NCBI GenBank assembly: GCA_030737875.1 | Contig: CM060909.1 | Location: 392,283,565 to 392,347,564, forward strand | Length of the DNA: 64,000 nucleotides | Direction: 5' to 3' | From: Allium sativum | Taxonomy: Eukaryota > Streptophyta > Magnoliopsida > Asparagales > Amaryllidaceae | Shown: positions 11,388 through 23,203 of the stretch, piece after piece | Layout of the letters: each line of letters begins with the position of its first letter | Numbering within the stretch: position 1 is the first letter of the stretch | Made by a program: the position numbers and the translations under genes | Notes under the pieces: model-generated | Seen by the model: the letters and a program-made list of their open reading frames with translations, nothing else | Databases searched by the model: none | What the model was told of the DNA's origin: nothing

Positions 11388-11712
11388 AGGTACATGTTTA
11401 CCATAATTTACTGTTTTGTTTGGGTGATGATGATTTTATGAGCCGATTGGTTAGTCGCTTGGCTTTTTCTTTTTCTTTTTGAGATCAGAGGGCCTATATG
11501 GAAATTTCGGGATTTTCCGGGTGCTGCCGGTGCAGGGGAGGTTATGGCGAAATTTTTCAAAAATTTAGGGTGTTAGCCAATTTTTTGAAAAATATGAAAA
11601 GTTCTTAGAAACTGAAAAGTTGAAGAACTTAAGCCGTAATGAAAATAAAGGAAGTTGACTTGATTTGTAAAACAACTTTTGGCTTCGTTCCTTTTCGGGA
11701 ACGAAAAGTTTT

Positions 11713-11725
11713 AAGTGGGGGAGAA
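11713..11725 (+). promoter_or_regulatory. Polypurine tract of Element A
   Basis: AAGTGGGGGAGAA abuts the TGTAAC start of the 3' LTR. This is the usual plus-strand priming site of Ty3/gypsy elements. Confidence 0.88.
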
Positions 11726-12947
11726 TGTAACAACCCGGAAATGCGAGCCAATTTAAAATTTTTATTTTGACAATTTTAATGAATTTTGAATATTTAAAAT
11801 GAATTATTTTAAATAATATCGACGAGAAATTTATTTTGAATATAATTAGAACGTATATATTTATATAGATCGTCGTTAGAATATAAATATTTATTTTAAA
11901 TTATAAAAGGAATTGAAAATGGCGCGGTAGTTCCAAAATTCGATTTCAAATTTCAATTGAACATACCGTGTGCAAAATAAGTCGGGTTTTTGTGAAACCA
12001 AAAATAATGGAATCTAATTGAGAATATCTTTCCAATGAATCCGAAAAATCAAAATTTCATAGCGGGGATCAAAAGTTATGCCCAGTTGAAAATTCTGAAT
12101 AGTCGCTATGGAATTCAGGCCCTTAAAAAAGCCATTTTGCAAACGACCTCGGATTTCGACGAAACCACTTTTGTTGGATCCGCGATGTCAAATTATTGCT
12201 AGGTTTCAATTTTCGTAATTTTTCGATTCAATATGTGAGCGTGGCAAAGGAAAACGCGTTTGACCAGTTTCAGTTGATTTTAATCGACTAGAAATTGGCC
12301 ATTTTTCTAACGGCCTCAGAATTCGATAAAACTAGTTTTTTTAGAACCGTATAGTCAATACGAAGCTAGAAAATATTTTTCTGGGATTTTTCTAGTTAGT
12401 ATGTGACTCTGGTAAATTGAAATGCACACTCAAATTCAATATATAGAGTTATGTTGATTTTGACAAAAACTGATCGAAACGATCGAATCTTCTTACGATA
12501 CACATCCCATTGTGTTCGAAATGAGGGTAATTAGCTATGGACGACAGGCGGTGGGCTTGATTTCGACTTCCTACCACCACCACGACGCCACCAGCACCAA
12601 CGACGACACTCCGCTGCCTGCAGCGCTGGCGATGAAGCCCCTCCCCTTCGCAGAAAACGTGAAAAGGTAAATTTATTTACTTTATTTATTTATTTTTCAA
12701 ATGTTTAGATTATCATTTGTTTCCAAATGAAGAAAGGCATTGTTTTTAAATAGAGAAAGACATTATTTTTAAAGAGAATATACATTGTTTTTTAAGAGAA
12801 CATACTTTGTGTTTTAAAGGGTTTTTATAAGAATAACATTATTTATAGATTTGTTGTAAAAATAGACCTTGACGTTATAAGGTAAAAATAGACCTTGATT
12901 TTATAAAGTATAAATAGCATATGTTTTCGAAATGGGAATAACAGATA

Positions 12948-13490
12948 ATAAAAAATATAATTTTTATTATATAGAAAGGTTAAAAATATAATTTTTATCA
13001 TATAGAAAGGTTAAAAATATAATTTTTATCATATAGAAAGGTTAAAAATATAATTTTTATTATACAGAAAGGTTAAAAATATAATTTTTATTATATAGAA
13101 AGGTTAAAAATATAATTTTTATCATATAGAAAGGTTAAAAATATAATTTTTATACTAGTGGCAGAATAAAAATATGATTTTTACTATATGTAGAGAATAA
13201 AAATATGATTTTTATAAGATGGAGTATATAAAAATTCGATTTTTATATAGGGAGTGAAGTAAAAATTTGATCTTTGTATAGGTAGCGATATAATAAAAAG
13301 GCGATTTTTATTATATGTATAATGATATAAAAATACGATTTTTATATATGAGGTAGCGATGTAAAAATATAATCTTTATATAAAAGGAAGCGTTGTAAGA
13401 ATATATAATTTTTATATATAAAGTACCATTATAAAAACGTGATTTTTAAATTGAACATCATATTAAAAATATGATTTTTAATATGAACAG
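12948..13490. repeat. Array A of Element A 3' LTR
   Basis: Same ~30-bp units as the 5' LTR (core AAAAATATAATTTTTAT), with small differences in copy order and a degenerate tail. Confidence 0.85.
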
Positions 13491-14845
13491 CGTGAAAAGA
13501 AGGAAGATGGAACGGATTGAAATCCAAAGGGAATTCAAACAATTCAAAAATGAAATGGCGGAGTGGATCCCTCGGTGAGAACTTCTCACTTTAAATTTTC
13601 TTTTCTAGTTATATAAATATATACTAGGATGCAGACGGTGTTTAGTAGCACCCGACACCATCGTCCACAGACCATGGACTTGTTTGTTTGGTTGTGTAGT
13701 TGGTTAGATTATTTGATCTGAATTTGATTGTTTGGTGAAATGGAATGGATTTGATTGATATGTGTATGGTGTGGGCCATTATTAGACCGGGGATAAGGCT
13801 AGGCCTTGTCCCGTTTCTAGTATCGTGTCGTTATGCCGCCGAAATATTCTAAAATAAGTTAGAAAACTAAAGATATCATTTTATTTAATAAATGAACCGA
13901 ATAGAATATTCATAGGTTGAATAAAATAATTTGGTCGTTAAAAATATAATTTTTAACGTGAATGTGAATAAATAAATATTCATTTACAAACCGGACGGTT
14001 TGTTTATGTACACCTATTTGAAGGACATTGATTGGGACGATAAATTTTACACATCGCCCAACTGCACAAATAAAATCTGTGTTTGATTGTTTGAAACCCC
14101 ACACAGGTATTGGGATAAAATACGGCATACACTAATCCCAGTAATTAGTTATATGTCGATCGACTGATTGACAGGCTATTATAAGCGTTAGATATCTATA
14201 TTTGATGCTTATACAGTGTAGTGCACTTTGGATGATGGTTGATTATTTATCGTTGCTATTATATACATGTGTTGTATGGAATCCATATAATTAACTTTAT
14301 ATGGTAATTGATTGGGCCTCATTCCAATTGGGAAAATAAAGAATATTATAAAATAAAGGTTCATGTGTTGACAGTACTCATTCGTTTAGATTAGTCATGT
14401 GTTGAACGAAATATTTTAACAACAAAATTTACATCTTTATCATATATAAAATTAGAAACTAACTGGAAAATAGATAAGATGAGTGGTCTCCTGGATATTG
14501 ATCTGATGTTGGTTTCGGCCTTCGGGGTTAATATTTAGGGAATCGTTCTCTTACTAATTTATGGTTGGAGTCTCATTTGAAATCAAATGATAGATACCAT
14601 AATTTTTATAAAATATATTAAATAACAAAAATAGTCACGCGTTGACAGTACTCATCCGTTGAGATTAGTCATGTATTGAAAGAAATATAGATTCATTTGT
14701 TGAATAGAATAAAGAAGTTATTGAAAAATATAAAGCCGTGTTGATTAGGGATGCGCTATTTTGACGCGAACGATATCTATATCGATTATATTCGTTTTTA
14801 TAATGAATATTGAAAAGAGATAAAAATCGAATATTTATAACACGA

Positions 14846-14960
14846 ATTCGAATTGAATTGAATAGAAAACGAATTCGAATTGAATTGAATAGAAAACGAA
14901 TTCGAATTGAATTGAATAGAAAACGAATTTGAATTGAATTGAATTCAATTGAAAATGAAC
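14846..14960. repeat. Array B of Element A 3' LTR, 27-bp units
   Basis: Three full 27-bp units with an embedded GAATTC, then degenerate copies. It matches 8886-9010. Confidence 0.85.
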
Positions 14961-16164
14961 TGAAATAGAATTGAAATCGATTTAAATTGAAATCGATTTA
15001 AATTGAAATCAAATAGAAATGAATGAAAAAAGAATTTATAAGGGAAATTCAATTTTGATTTGAATTTGAAATGAAGGTTGAAATTGTTTTGAAACGAATT
15101 TAAAACTATTTATAAAATTCGTTTTAAATAGAAATCGACGAAATATATTATATATATATAATATAATGGCCTGAATAGAACGCGCCGCGGCAGTTCGTGA
15201 ATTTCGACCATTGATTTCGAACGGACATTACGGGAGATCCGACCATCAGATTCTCCTAAAACCGGAACCGTTGGGTTCGTATCGAAAAGAGCTTTCTAAC
15301 GAATATTAGAAATTTGAAATTTAACGGTTGGATTTGGAGATACGTCCAAATCAAATTTGGAAAAGGTCGCTGTAACTGCAGTTCGATGGCCGTTGTTGGA
15401 AATCGACTGTACGGGCCTCGGTAAAATTATTAATAATAGTAATAATTTGTGTAAAATCATGAGAAATGATTTGTGAAGAACTGGGATGAAAAATCCCACA
15501 TTTGTAAAGATAAAAATGGATTTTTATCGAAATGAACTAGTTTTGAACTAAATTAAAAACCCAATTATTTTTAAATAAATAAATTGGATTCGAAAGGGGT
15601 TTTAAATAATCGGAATTTCTAATATATTTGATTGAAATTAAATTAGAATTGATTTGTGGGTTTATCGTGAACGGTGTTTTAAATAACACTTGTTCTTTAA
15701 CCCGATAATAAATAGAATGTGATTTGGGTTTATCATGAACTGTGTTTTAAATGATATTAGTTCTTTAACCCAATAAAAGGAGTTTTAATGAATCTGTAAT
15801 TAGGGTGAAATGTGAATTGATAATGAAAATTAACAAATTTGGAAAGTGAGCGAGAATGGAGTATCACCAGTTTTGCTCCAAAGCGATAGTTAAATCTTTA
15901 ATTAGATTTGAACGTGAAATGGTAATTAATTTTACCGATAACACCGTGGTGTTAGATATGGAGTATTACCAGATTTGCTTCATGGGATGAATAGGTTCGG
16001 ATGGGGAAATAAAATAAAATAATTACTTCGGTATGGTTCGCTAATCCCGACTAGTTTGGAAAACCATAATTTGGTTTGAAATGACATCCAATGGAAGATT
16101 AAAGAATAAATTTAAAAGAATTTATCTTTGATAAAATTTATGGGAACCTTTCCCTAAGAATGTG

Positions 16165-16295
16165 AAATTTAGAAACTAACTATAGGTTAGCTAGGAAGGA
16201 TGGTTTCCTGGGTATTGATCTGATGTTGGTTTCGGCCTTCGGGGTTAATATTTGGGGCATTGTTCTCTTGCTAATTTACGGTTAGCGACTGCTGA
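16165..16295 (+). repeat. Extra diverged copy of the 110-bp LTR block
   Basis: A second version of the block at 14450-14570, inserted between GTGAAA and CTGAATTGG. Element B's 5' LTR has no insert at that place (about 31268-31295). The extra copy shares details with Element B's block (GGTTTCCTGGGTATTGATC, TTGTTCTCTTGCTAAT) rather than with its neighbour in the same LTR. This suggests transfer by template switching or gene conversion between family members. Confidence 0.65.
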
Positions 16296-17953
16296 ATTGG
16301 AATGAGGCGTATGTTGTGTTTGTGTAACATTTGTTTATTATATACGCGGGTCATTCAGAAAGGCCGGGTTTATCCCCATTCTGAATAACCGATTCGACGA
16401 TATGTCGAAGATGAAGACGGTGATTGAAGACCAGAAGTCTTCACATCGTTTGGGTGATTACTGATGATCTTGATTGGGCTATACACCCAAGATGAGGGAA
16501 TCAGTTGGTGGTCGTCCAGACGTACTTGGAGATCGATGGATATGCGAGGAAAGTGCCTCTGATTTCGTTCAGACCCAGAACGAACTTGTAAATGGACTGT
16601 GTGTCTGACATTGGATTTTATTCTATGTTGATTGATCTCTATTAAATATACATCTGTTTGGCGGAGGAGAATTTATTCTTTTGCTTAACGCCCTTCTCTG
16701 AGACGTGCGAGCTCAGAGGTTGTATATCGATGGACATCAGTCGCATGGCATGAATTTCCTGTGTGGCACGCCTAAGTGGCAATTGATCAAGGCTTCTGTT
16801 GAAAAGCAAAGTCTTGTGGTTGATGATCAAAGCACGTCCTACATGGCAGCTTTGTGTATAACGTGAATTCGCGAGCCTCACATCTCGGTATGAGTCAAAA
16901 ACAGGATAGTGACTGCGGGGAGAGCACAACGTTTCTTTCTAGCTTTGGTGGTGTCAGTGACTTACCAGCCCTGACATTTATATACTTTTCACCTATGTGG
17001 TTGTTGGATGAGGCGTCTCGATTTTAGGTCTATAAGGACCGGGAAACGTGTGTTTAGGATACTAATCCACTAACGTAAGTTTGGACCGGCCCTGAAGATC
17101 CAGGGGTTACCCAGAGTGTGTAGTCCCGAGGCATTTGCTAGAGTGTCTCGAATCGGAGAGGAGCCTGCCCCTTGCCTCGACTCATGACGGAAATCCAATT
17201 TCCAATACGAGATATTTCGGTTTTATTTGCAGAGCCTAGTATGGCGACATGATAGATGGTACCCATGCTGCCTATGATTGATATTTATGATTGAAATTGT
17301 TTTGACACTATACACTTTTAATAGTATCAAATGATTTGTTTTAAACGTACCAAGCATGTTTGGCTATTATAAGGGAAAACCCTATCCTCCGGCTTGCGTT
17401 GCATTGTGTGATGGGACCTGGGTCTTACAATAGCTTCATTTTTCGAAAAAGCATTGCGTTGTCTTTTCTATGCACTGGTATTCTTGGGAGGAAACCCGTT
17501 CCGTGTTATACGGCGTGGTCCCTTGAATTACTCTCTTTTAAAGTAAAGTTTAAAATAACTGTTTTAGTTCTCACACCAGTCACATGACTGACCTGGAGTT
17601 TATTGTTTTAACCTAAACTCTGGGTGCCCTTATTTTCTACATGGGAAGCTAGTAGTTTTGGTTTTGCGGATTTATATTCACAGGATCCTGATATACAGCT
17701 GGAACGATGCTCGGAAATCTCTGTGTCTGTGTATTACTTTCAGTTGTGTTTTCTATTGTTTTTCCGCTGCTATGTAATTTATTGTAATCTCTGATATTTA
17801 TCGAATGTATAGTATTCATTTATACTCTGTATATTCTTGTATCTGATGGAATTGTTGTAATAGCAATGAAATGTTCTTCTGTTTGTGTTCTATTTTGTCG
17901 TGTTCTCAAGGTAATCTGGGCTTTCCTTACCGGGGAAGTTACGGTCTATCACA

Positions 17954-17958
17954 TTGGT
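17954..17958. repeat. Target-site duplication of Element A, right copy (TTGGT)
   Basis: Exact match to 5348-5352. Confidence 0.93.
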
Positions 17959-18495
17959 GATTGGACGATGAGTTGAAAATCAGTGATTAGATTTCTTTAA
18001 ATTTTGAATTTCATAGACAAGTTTTTTTTTAAATTGCCTAAGAACAATCAGTATTAAAAATATTAGAAAATTCCATATTCTACTGATTGATTTTGAAACT
18101 GAGTTTCAACTTGCATTGATATTTTCAAAAATTCCTCTTGAAATTGATATTTTCAATTTTAAAATTATTTTTGATTATTTATTCAAAAATTGAAATTACT
18201 GATTGATTTGAACCATTTTGTGACTCATCAAAATTACTAATAGATTTATGAAATTGTGATGAGTTGTGACTATGGTATAATTCATAACTAGAGGAGATGT
18301 TATTTTAAATCTCATGATGATTGGATAGATTTTATAATATCTTTGAATTAGAGCTTATTTCACGACCATCTTCTATATCGACCATATTTCTGTCATTCAT
18401 CATGGTTTTATTTAATTTGGCGAGTTCTAATTATTCTTGGAAATAAAAAATAAAATAAAGAAAAAGAAAAAGAAATATATATATAATTTATCCTT

Positions 18496-18684
18496 GGTAT
18501 TCACTCCCATTTAAAAGTCCTCGCGGTTATGCGTGGGTGAATTGCCTTAATCTCTATGTGCTTCCTTTCTCACTTAAAAGACCTTTGGGTTGTGCATGGA
18601 TGGAGCTTATTAGGAGGATAAAGTTAAGTTACTACTAATCCCATTTAAAAGACCTTTGGGCTATGCATGGTTAGCAAGTGCTTA
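18496..18684 (+). repeat. Three dispersed copies of a ~45-bp motif
   Basis: CCCATTTAAAAG-tcCTcgcGGttATGCgTGG (18507), CTCACTTAAAAGACCTTTGGG-TTGTGCATGG (18569) and CCCATTTAAAAGACCTTTGGG-CTATGCATGG (18641) occur at about 60-70-bp spacing. They lie just upstream of the copia polypurine tract. Role unknown. Confidence 0.65.
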
Positions 18685-19160
18685 ACACATTTTGAGCATA
18701 TTTTTTTAAGATTCATATTCAAATATTTAATTTTGTTGAACTCCCCTCATTCTATAAAATCCATCGTAAATCCATTCATTTTGAAAGTGAAATTTTCTTA
18801 TGATTTAAAGATTATTATGATTTTTGTTTGATTAAATGGGATTTGCGATATATATTCTCTCTTTGAATTTGAATTTGAATTTATAGTTATGGTCTAAATT
18901 TGTCATTGTTTCGATTTCTATTATCCTTTTGATGATAACAAAAGGAGGAGAATGGTCAAGATTTTGATTCGTGAGTATTTAATTCAAGAATATTTTAAAA
19001 TTGGAAATTAAATATCTAGAGGCAGAATGGTCAATTGAATATATTCCACATATATAGGGGAGATTAGTTGTAGAGGGAGCATACAAATAGGGGGAGTAAT
19101 ATATATTCATGTTCAAACACATTTAACACATTCAAAATCTTGTATATGTTTTTCATCATC

Positions 19161-19173
19161 AAAAGGGGGAGAT
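19161..19173 (+). promoter_or_regulatory. Polypurine tract of the copia element
   Basis: AAAAGGGGGAGAT directly precedes the TGTTGGG LTR start. This is the standard arrangement in SIRE/Maximus elements. Confidence 0.85.
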
Positions 19174-22100
19174 TGTTGGGTACAACAATGTGTTGTATTT
19201 GTTTGATGAGAACAAACATATAATATTATTTAAATGTATTTGTAATAGTACAACATTCAGACTCCACTATTGTATATTCACAGATATTACTTCACATGAC
19301 ATTGTACTCGTAAATAAATTGAATACAATAGACAAATTTGTTTGAACACAATAAAATAATATTTTATTTCAATCAAATCTATTTATTACAAATAAAATTA
19401 CAATTTTATTCACGTCTACAAACGATTTCATATACACAGATGCCTCATCACTCAGTACATTTTCATATACACATTTATTTACTGACACACGTTGACATTA
19501 TCTTCTATCTTCTTGCCTTCACAGCACTTCACAATCAGTCCTGTCACCATCTGCATACATGTCACAAACACAAAAACACACACGTAGTAAACTGGAACAA
19601 AAATAAATTTAAACAAAAGCAAATAAAAAATTGTTTTTAAAAATTTTATTTGCCTCAGATTTCTGGTGTGTTTCTCATCATTTTTCTGACTAGGTCTGAC
19701 AAGCAAGACAAGAAATCCATTCTGGATGGCTGCATGTACACATGTGTATACATGTGCACTTCCTCGCCAAACTGAATGCAGCGAGCAACTGAGGAGCAAC
19801 CACGTGGACCAACTCGACTCAGCGCATAGCAAACATAAATGAATCAACAAAAATGTCCCGAGCCACACACACACACATATACATAAACAAAATCGTGTAT
19901 ATATATATATATGCATAGAGTGGTCGAGCGCAAGGCTAGCAACAATATTAAAGTGACAAAAGTGCAAAGTTTCAGAAAGCATGCAAAAACACTCAAGTTC
20001 AGATCAAACTTGTAAAGTTCAGAAATATGTCGAGCACAACAATCTACAAGGTCAAGCAAAGTAGTTACAACATGGTGCAAATGCACATAAGCATGAAACT
20101 AAGTGCAGCATATTCAAACCAGGAAAACATACATGACAACATGCACATATACAAAGCTCATGTGAACTACACAATTAGTCGATAAGGGAACTGCATAAAA
20201 GAATGGTTCAACACTCAAGCACAAACAGGTAAGGGTGATCAAATCAATGTCAGATGGCAAAACAAAGCATAGTGTAATGGGCAAGTACAACAAGAATGGC
20301 CGAGGCAACATAGCACAACAGCAAAATGAGTATGACAAAAAAAATAGGCATGTCAATACAATAAGGCAGAGACATGGTGATAATATACGTGTTCACTGGC
20401 ATTGTGATAATGGTCAGAATTACACATGTGATATACATAGTCAGCATTTCAAGTTTAAACTAGCAATATTCGAGAAAATGTTCAAGTATAGTAAAGCTCA
20501 AAAGTGCTTCAACTTGTGTTATAATGTTCAGGTTTACACAGCAAGTTTGCGGTGCAAGAGAAATTAGTTAATGGTCTCATGTATGTGCGCACATGGCAAC
20601 ACATCAAGACAGGTTAAAGTGTCAACAACAAATGCAAATATACAACAGTGATCAACAAGCATGGTCAAGTTAAGCCCAAAGAAGAATACACATGCAGATG
20701 CAAAGTTCCAGAGAAGCTAAACAAATGTGAACTCAGGAAAACAATAGCCAAGCAAGTAAACAAGTATGATTTCAGGAAATCTTGTGTGGAAACAAAAATG
20801 GAATGAATACAAGAATTCATAAATGGACAAATGGAAAAGTTTTTAAATCTTTCCAGTTTTTACATTAAGAAAAAATCATGTTCGGCAAATCAGAGATCAT
20901 CTTTTTGGTCTGAAAAGGTTTACAGAAAGTAGCAACAGTTTAAAGTTGAGCAGCTTATACATGTTTAAATAAATACATAACAACCAAGTTTGATGTCAAA
21001 GGTTATAAGCAGTTTATTTTGAACCAGTGTAGAACAAGTGGAAATCAGTGAATAACATTATTGGCATACGTTTTGTTTCCAGAATTAATTTAATTCAATA
21101 CGAAAACAAGGTTTTTAAATTCAAAGGGAAAAAATCATCAACAAACAATTAAACAATGACAAGTGTTTCAGGAAAATAGATATACGAGTTATAACTCAAT
21201 CAAAGTTTCCAGAAGCCACCATGATTGTTCAGAGATAAGAAAATATAGGGGACAAGTTAAAATTCCAGAAATCACGCACAATCAAGGACCAATTCAAATC
21301 ACACAATTTATTCCAGAGAAGTTGAATATTTCAAACTCCATCAAGTTAAAGCCGTGAATTCAAGCTCCAAAAATTTACACAATATCAGACCACATCTAAT
21401 AAGAAATCAGAGCATATATCGGATTAAAATCCTATATAAACACCAATCATCACAGGCCATTAATCATCCAAGTTCAAGTACAATAAAAGAGAAATTCGAA
21501 TTCAAAATCATACCAGAGAACAAGCAAGTAACTTGGATCCAAATCAAAGCATTTCAATTAGAACAAGCAACGAGGAAGGTCACTGGATATTTAGAGAATC
21601 ACTTGAGAGAGGGTGGCAACCTCAAATTGAAGAGAATCGAAACCATAGAACTAATCACTGTCGCCATTCTTATTTCCAGAAAGAAACCCTAGATTGGAAA
21701 TCAAATCGCCAGCCCCCATTTTTGTTTCCAGAGAGACAAAGGAGATCGGTCCAAAGTAAATGAAGAAGGGTGCACCACTTTGAAGTGGTCGGCCAAGCTA
21801 ATATTAAGAAAAGGGATTTCTTTTTAAAAAACTAGGGTTTTCTAGTTTAATTTTCATTCATCTTGTATTGTTTTTTTAATCGTTCTGAACAGTTTCTAGA
21901 GTCTGTAAATTCTAGGGATTTTTCTAGATTGCCTCTAAATCTGGGGAGACAAATTGCGGGATTTGTAATTCGGGGAAATATAGTTTCGGGGATAGAAATC
22001 AGTGCATGGTTTTGAGCGTACGGTTAAGAACAGTTGGGAGCGAGTGTCGCGAGTTTACAGGGATTGTAAGCGTAGAGATTGTTGTAACTCCTAGTAGAAA

Positions 22101-22270
22101 CCTTAGGGAATGCAGCAGTAGACAGGGTTTTCCGAAGTTGGGTATATCTATGTGTTATTTTCCGCATTTATTCTGATTATTATCTGTGTTGTTACTATTA
22201 ATTACTCAGCAAAAATCAGCGATAAACCCTATTCACCCCCTCCCCCTCTAGGGTTAATTTAGATCCTACA
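19174..22270 (+). repeat. 3' LTR of a SIRE/Maximus-type Ty1/copia element (3.1 kb)
   Basis: Starts TGTTGGGTACAACA after a polypurine tract. Near its end is the phrase 'ctattcaccccctccccctctaggg' (22228-22253) that closes LTRs of this copia group; it stops at GATCCTACA (22270). No PBS follows, so this is the 3' LTR. At about 3.1 kb it is long for the group. It contains a TATATATATATATGCATA stretch (about 19898), a promoter-like TATA, and many A-rich 'aagca/aactt' segments. A 167-codon minus-strand frame at 19479-19982 is low-complexity and inside the LTR, so it is not called. The 5' LTR and the target-site duplication partner lie outside the window or are lost. Confidence 0.75.
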
Positions 22271-22745
22271 ACTTTTACTTATTTACTTGCTAAAAGTAAT
22301 TGGACTTGCCGGACTTTATGTCTGACCCTTTTTGTTTCCTCTTCTTTCTTCCGTTTCCCCCCCAGGTTCTCAGGCTGGGAATACTCTGGCTTAATCTGGA
22401 CTTGGTTATCATCCTACTAGGAGCTTCTTTTGAAGTATTGCTCAAGTTCTTGCCTTTACTACTATGGCTTTGTCTCTTTTAGGGAATTATGCTTTTCTTT
22501 TATGTATTTCTGTACTATGATGGTGCAAGACAGAAGATTTACATTATTTTAATGGTTTTTATGTATTTCTAGACTTGTGATATTTTGGACCAAGATGCTA
22601 TGAATTATGTTTTAAATAAAATTTTAAATCCCGCTGCTATCTTTTATATCTGTCTTGTAATGTTCAGTGTTTGTTTACCTATAACGCTTTACGAAACTTA
22701 ATGCATTCTCTTCATGAGTGACATTAACGGACGTGGGGTGTCACA
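22271..22745 (+). repeat. 3' end of another forward LTR
   Basis: It has the family-like order 'cccGCTGCTATC', 'ATATCTGTCTTGTAATGTTC' and a terminus GTGGGGTGTCACA at 22745. The left part is cut off by the copia LTR end at 22270, so the copia element probably inserted into this LTR. No gene is seen: the 60-codon frame at 22300-22482 lies within the LTR. Confidence 0.45.
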
Positions 22746-23203
22746 TATATCTCATTCTAACTAAATTTGCAATTCATTTTAACCTAACTCAATTAAATTA
22801 AATAACAAGTGTGTTTTCATATATTGAATGTCCAAAATCGCCGAAGGTTTCGTCTAGTTTACTTAAATCCGACGTCATAAGTAATCAAACAATCATACAA
22901 ATAATCAACTGGTTATTTATCTTTCTAAACATATAACTTTTTATGCTCAAAATGTATTTTTAAGATCGAATTATATATATATAATCAAAAATACGTTACT
23001 TATAAACATATCACTCTCTCTACTCATTTTAGGGCATTACTAACCCCATCTCTAATGAGTTTCTCATTCTGGGATACTACTGATTCTATCTCTAATGAGT
23101 ATTCTTAAATAAAATGTTACTAATTATATCCCTGATGAATTCTTTCGTTTGGTTCTAATGTGTCTTGTTCTCGAGCTTTGTAAATCAAGCTCTGATACCA
23201 AAC
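22746..23203 (-). other. Internal start of an inverted family member
   Basis: Read on the minus strand this gives PBS, 'ttgatttacaaagctcgagaac', a leader, and the paired 'GGATATAATTAGTAAC / GATGGGGTTAGTAATGCC' type repeats seen after the PBS in Elements A-C. It is truncated at 22746. No coding frame. Confidence 0.7.
23189..23200 (-). promoter_or_regulatory. Primer binding site (minus strand)
   Basis: GCTCTGATACCA on the plus strand is the reverse complement of TGGTATCAGAGC, three bases from the inverted LTR end at 23204. It fixes the orientation of this element. Confidence 0.88.

Larger units (their letters stand above)
10679..11725 (+). other. Internal region of Element A (1,047 bp, non-coding)
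   Basis: Begins with the PBS and a stretch matching 'acagagctcgagaac', then a leader with paired 'agatTGGGttAGTAaTATCC' type repeats (about 10750-10815). It continues through AT-rich sequence and a conserved AGCAAGGAGGCTAGAG block with the ATTTGT/ACAAAT hairpin (11369-11387). It ends with a pol-tail-like TTCGGGAACGAAAAGTTTTAAG and the polypurine tract. No frame exceeds about 70 codons, so gag and pol are entirely absent. The same layout and length occur in Elements B and C. Confidence 0.85.
5353..17953 (+). mobile_element. Element A: complete non-autonomous LTR retrotransposon, 12.6 kb
   Basis: Both LTRs start TGTAACAACCCGG and end CTATCACA, and a perfect 5-bp TSD (TTGGT) flanks the whole. 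A PBS complementary to initiator-Met tRNA follows the 5' LTR and a polypurine tract precedes the 3' LTR. The LTRs are 5,326 and 6,228 bp, while the internal region is only 1,047 bp and has no gag, protease, RT, RNase H or integrase frame. It must have been mobilised by enzymes supplied in trans. The termini and polypurine tract resemble Ty3/gypsy chromoviruses (Tekay/Del type). The LTR length difference is explained by one 1,570-bp loss replaced by a 249-bp filler in the 5' LTR and one 417-bp loss in the 3' LTR. Confidence 0.92.
11726..17953 (+). repeat. Element A 3' LTR (6,228 bp)
   Basis: Starts TGTAACAACCCGG after the polypurine tract and ends CTATCACA before TTGGT. It retains the long 3' half (15873-17442) that the 5' LTR lost. 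It lacks the GC-rich cassette: its junction at 12570/12571 joins the two ACTTC copies that bracket 6198-6614 in the 5' LTR. It carries the palindrome at 13575-13589, twin hairpins at 13637-13679, Array A at 12948-13490, Array B at 14846-14960, and a second diverged copy of the 110-bp block at about 16165-16295. Confidence 0.92.
17959..19173 (+). other. 3' internal part of a Ty1/copia element (non-coding here)
   Basis: AT-rich sequence leading into the AAAAGGGGGAGAT polypurine tract (19161-19173) and the copia LTR. It includes the 'gataacaaaaggaggagaatggtc' and 'catcatcaaaagggggagattgttgg' phrases typical of SIRE/Maximus copia elements. No RT, RNase H or integrase frame is visible, so only the region after pol, or a decayed stretch, is present. 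It is broken on its left by Element A. Confidence 0.6.

Noticed and set aside
19479..19982. 167-codon minus-strand frame
   Set aside because: Cysteine/valine-rich low-complexity translation of TG/CA-rich sequence inside the copia LTR. No start context or domain supports it.
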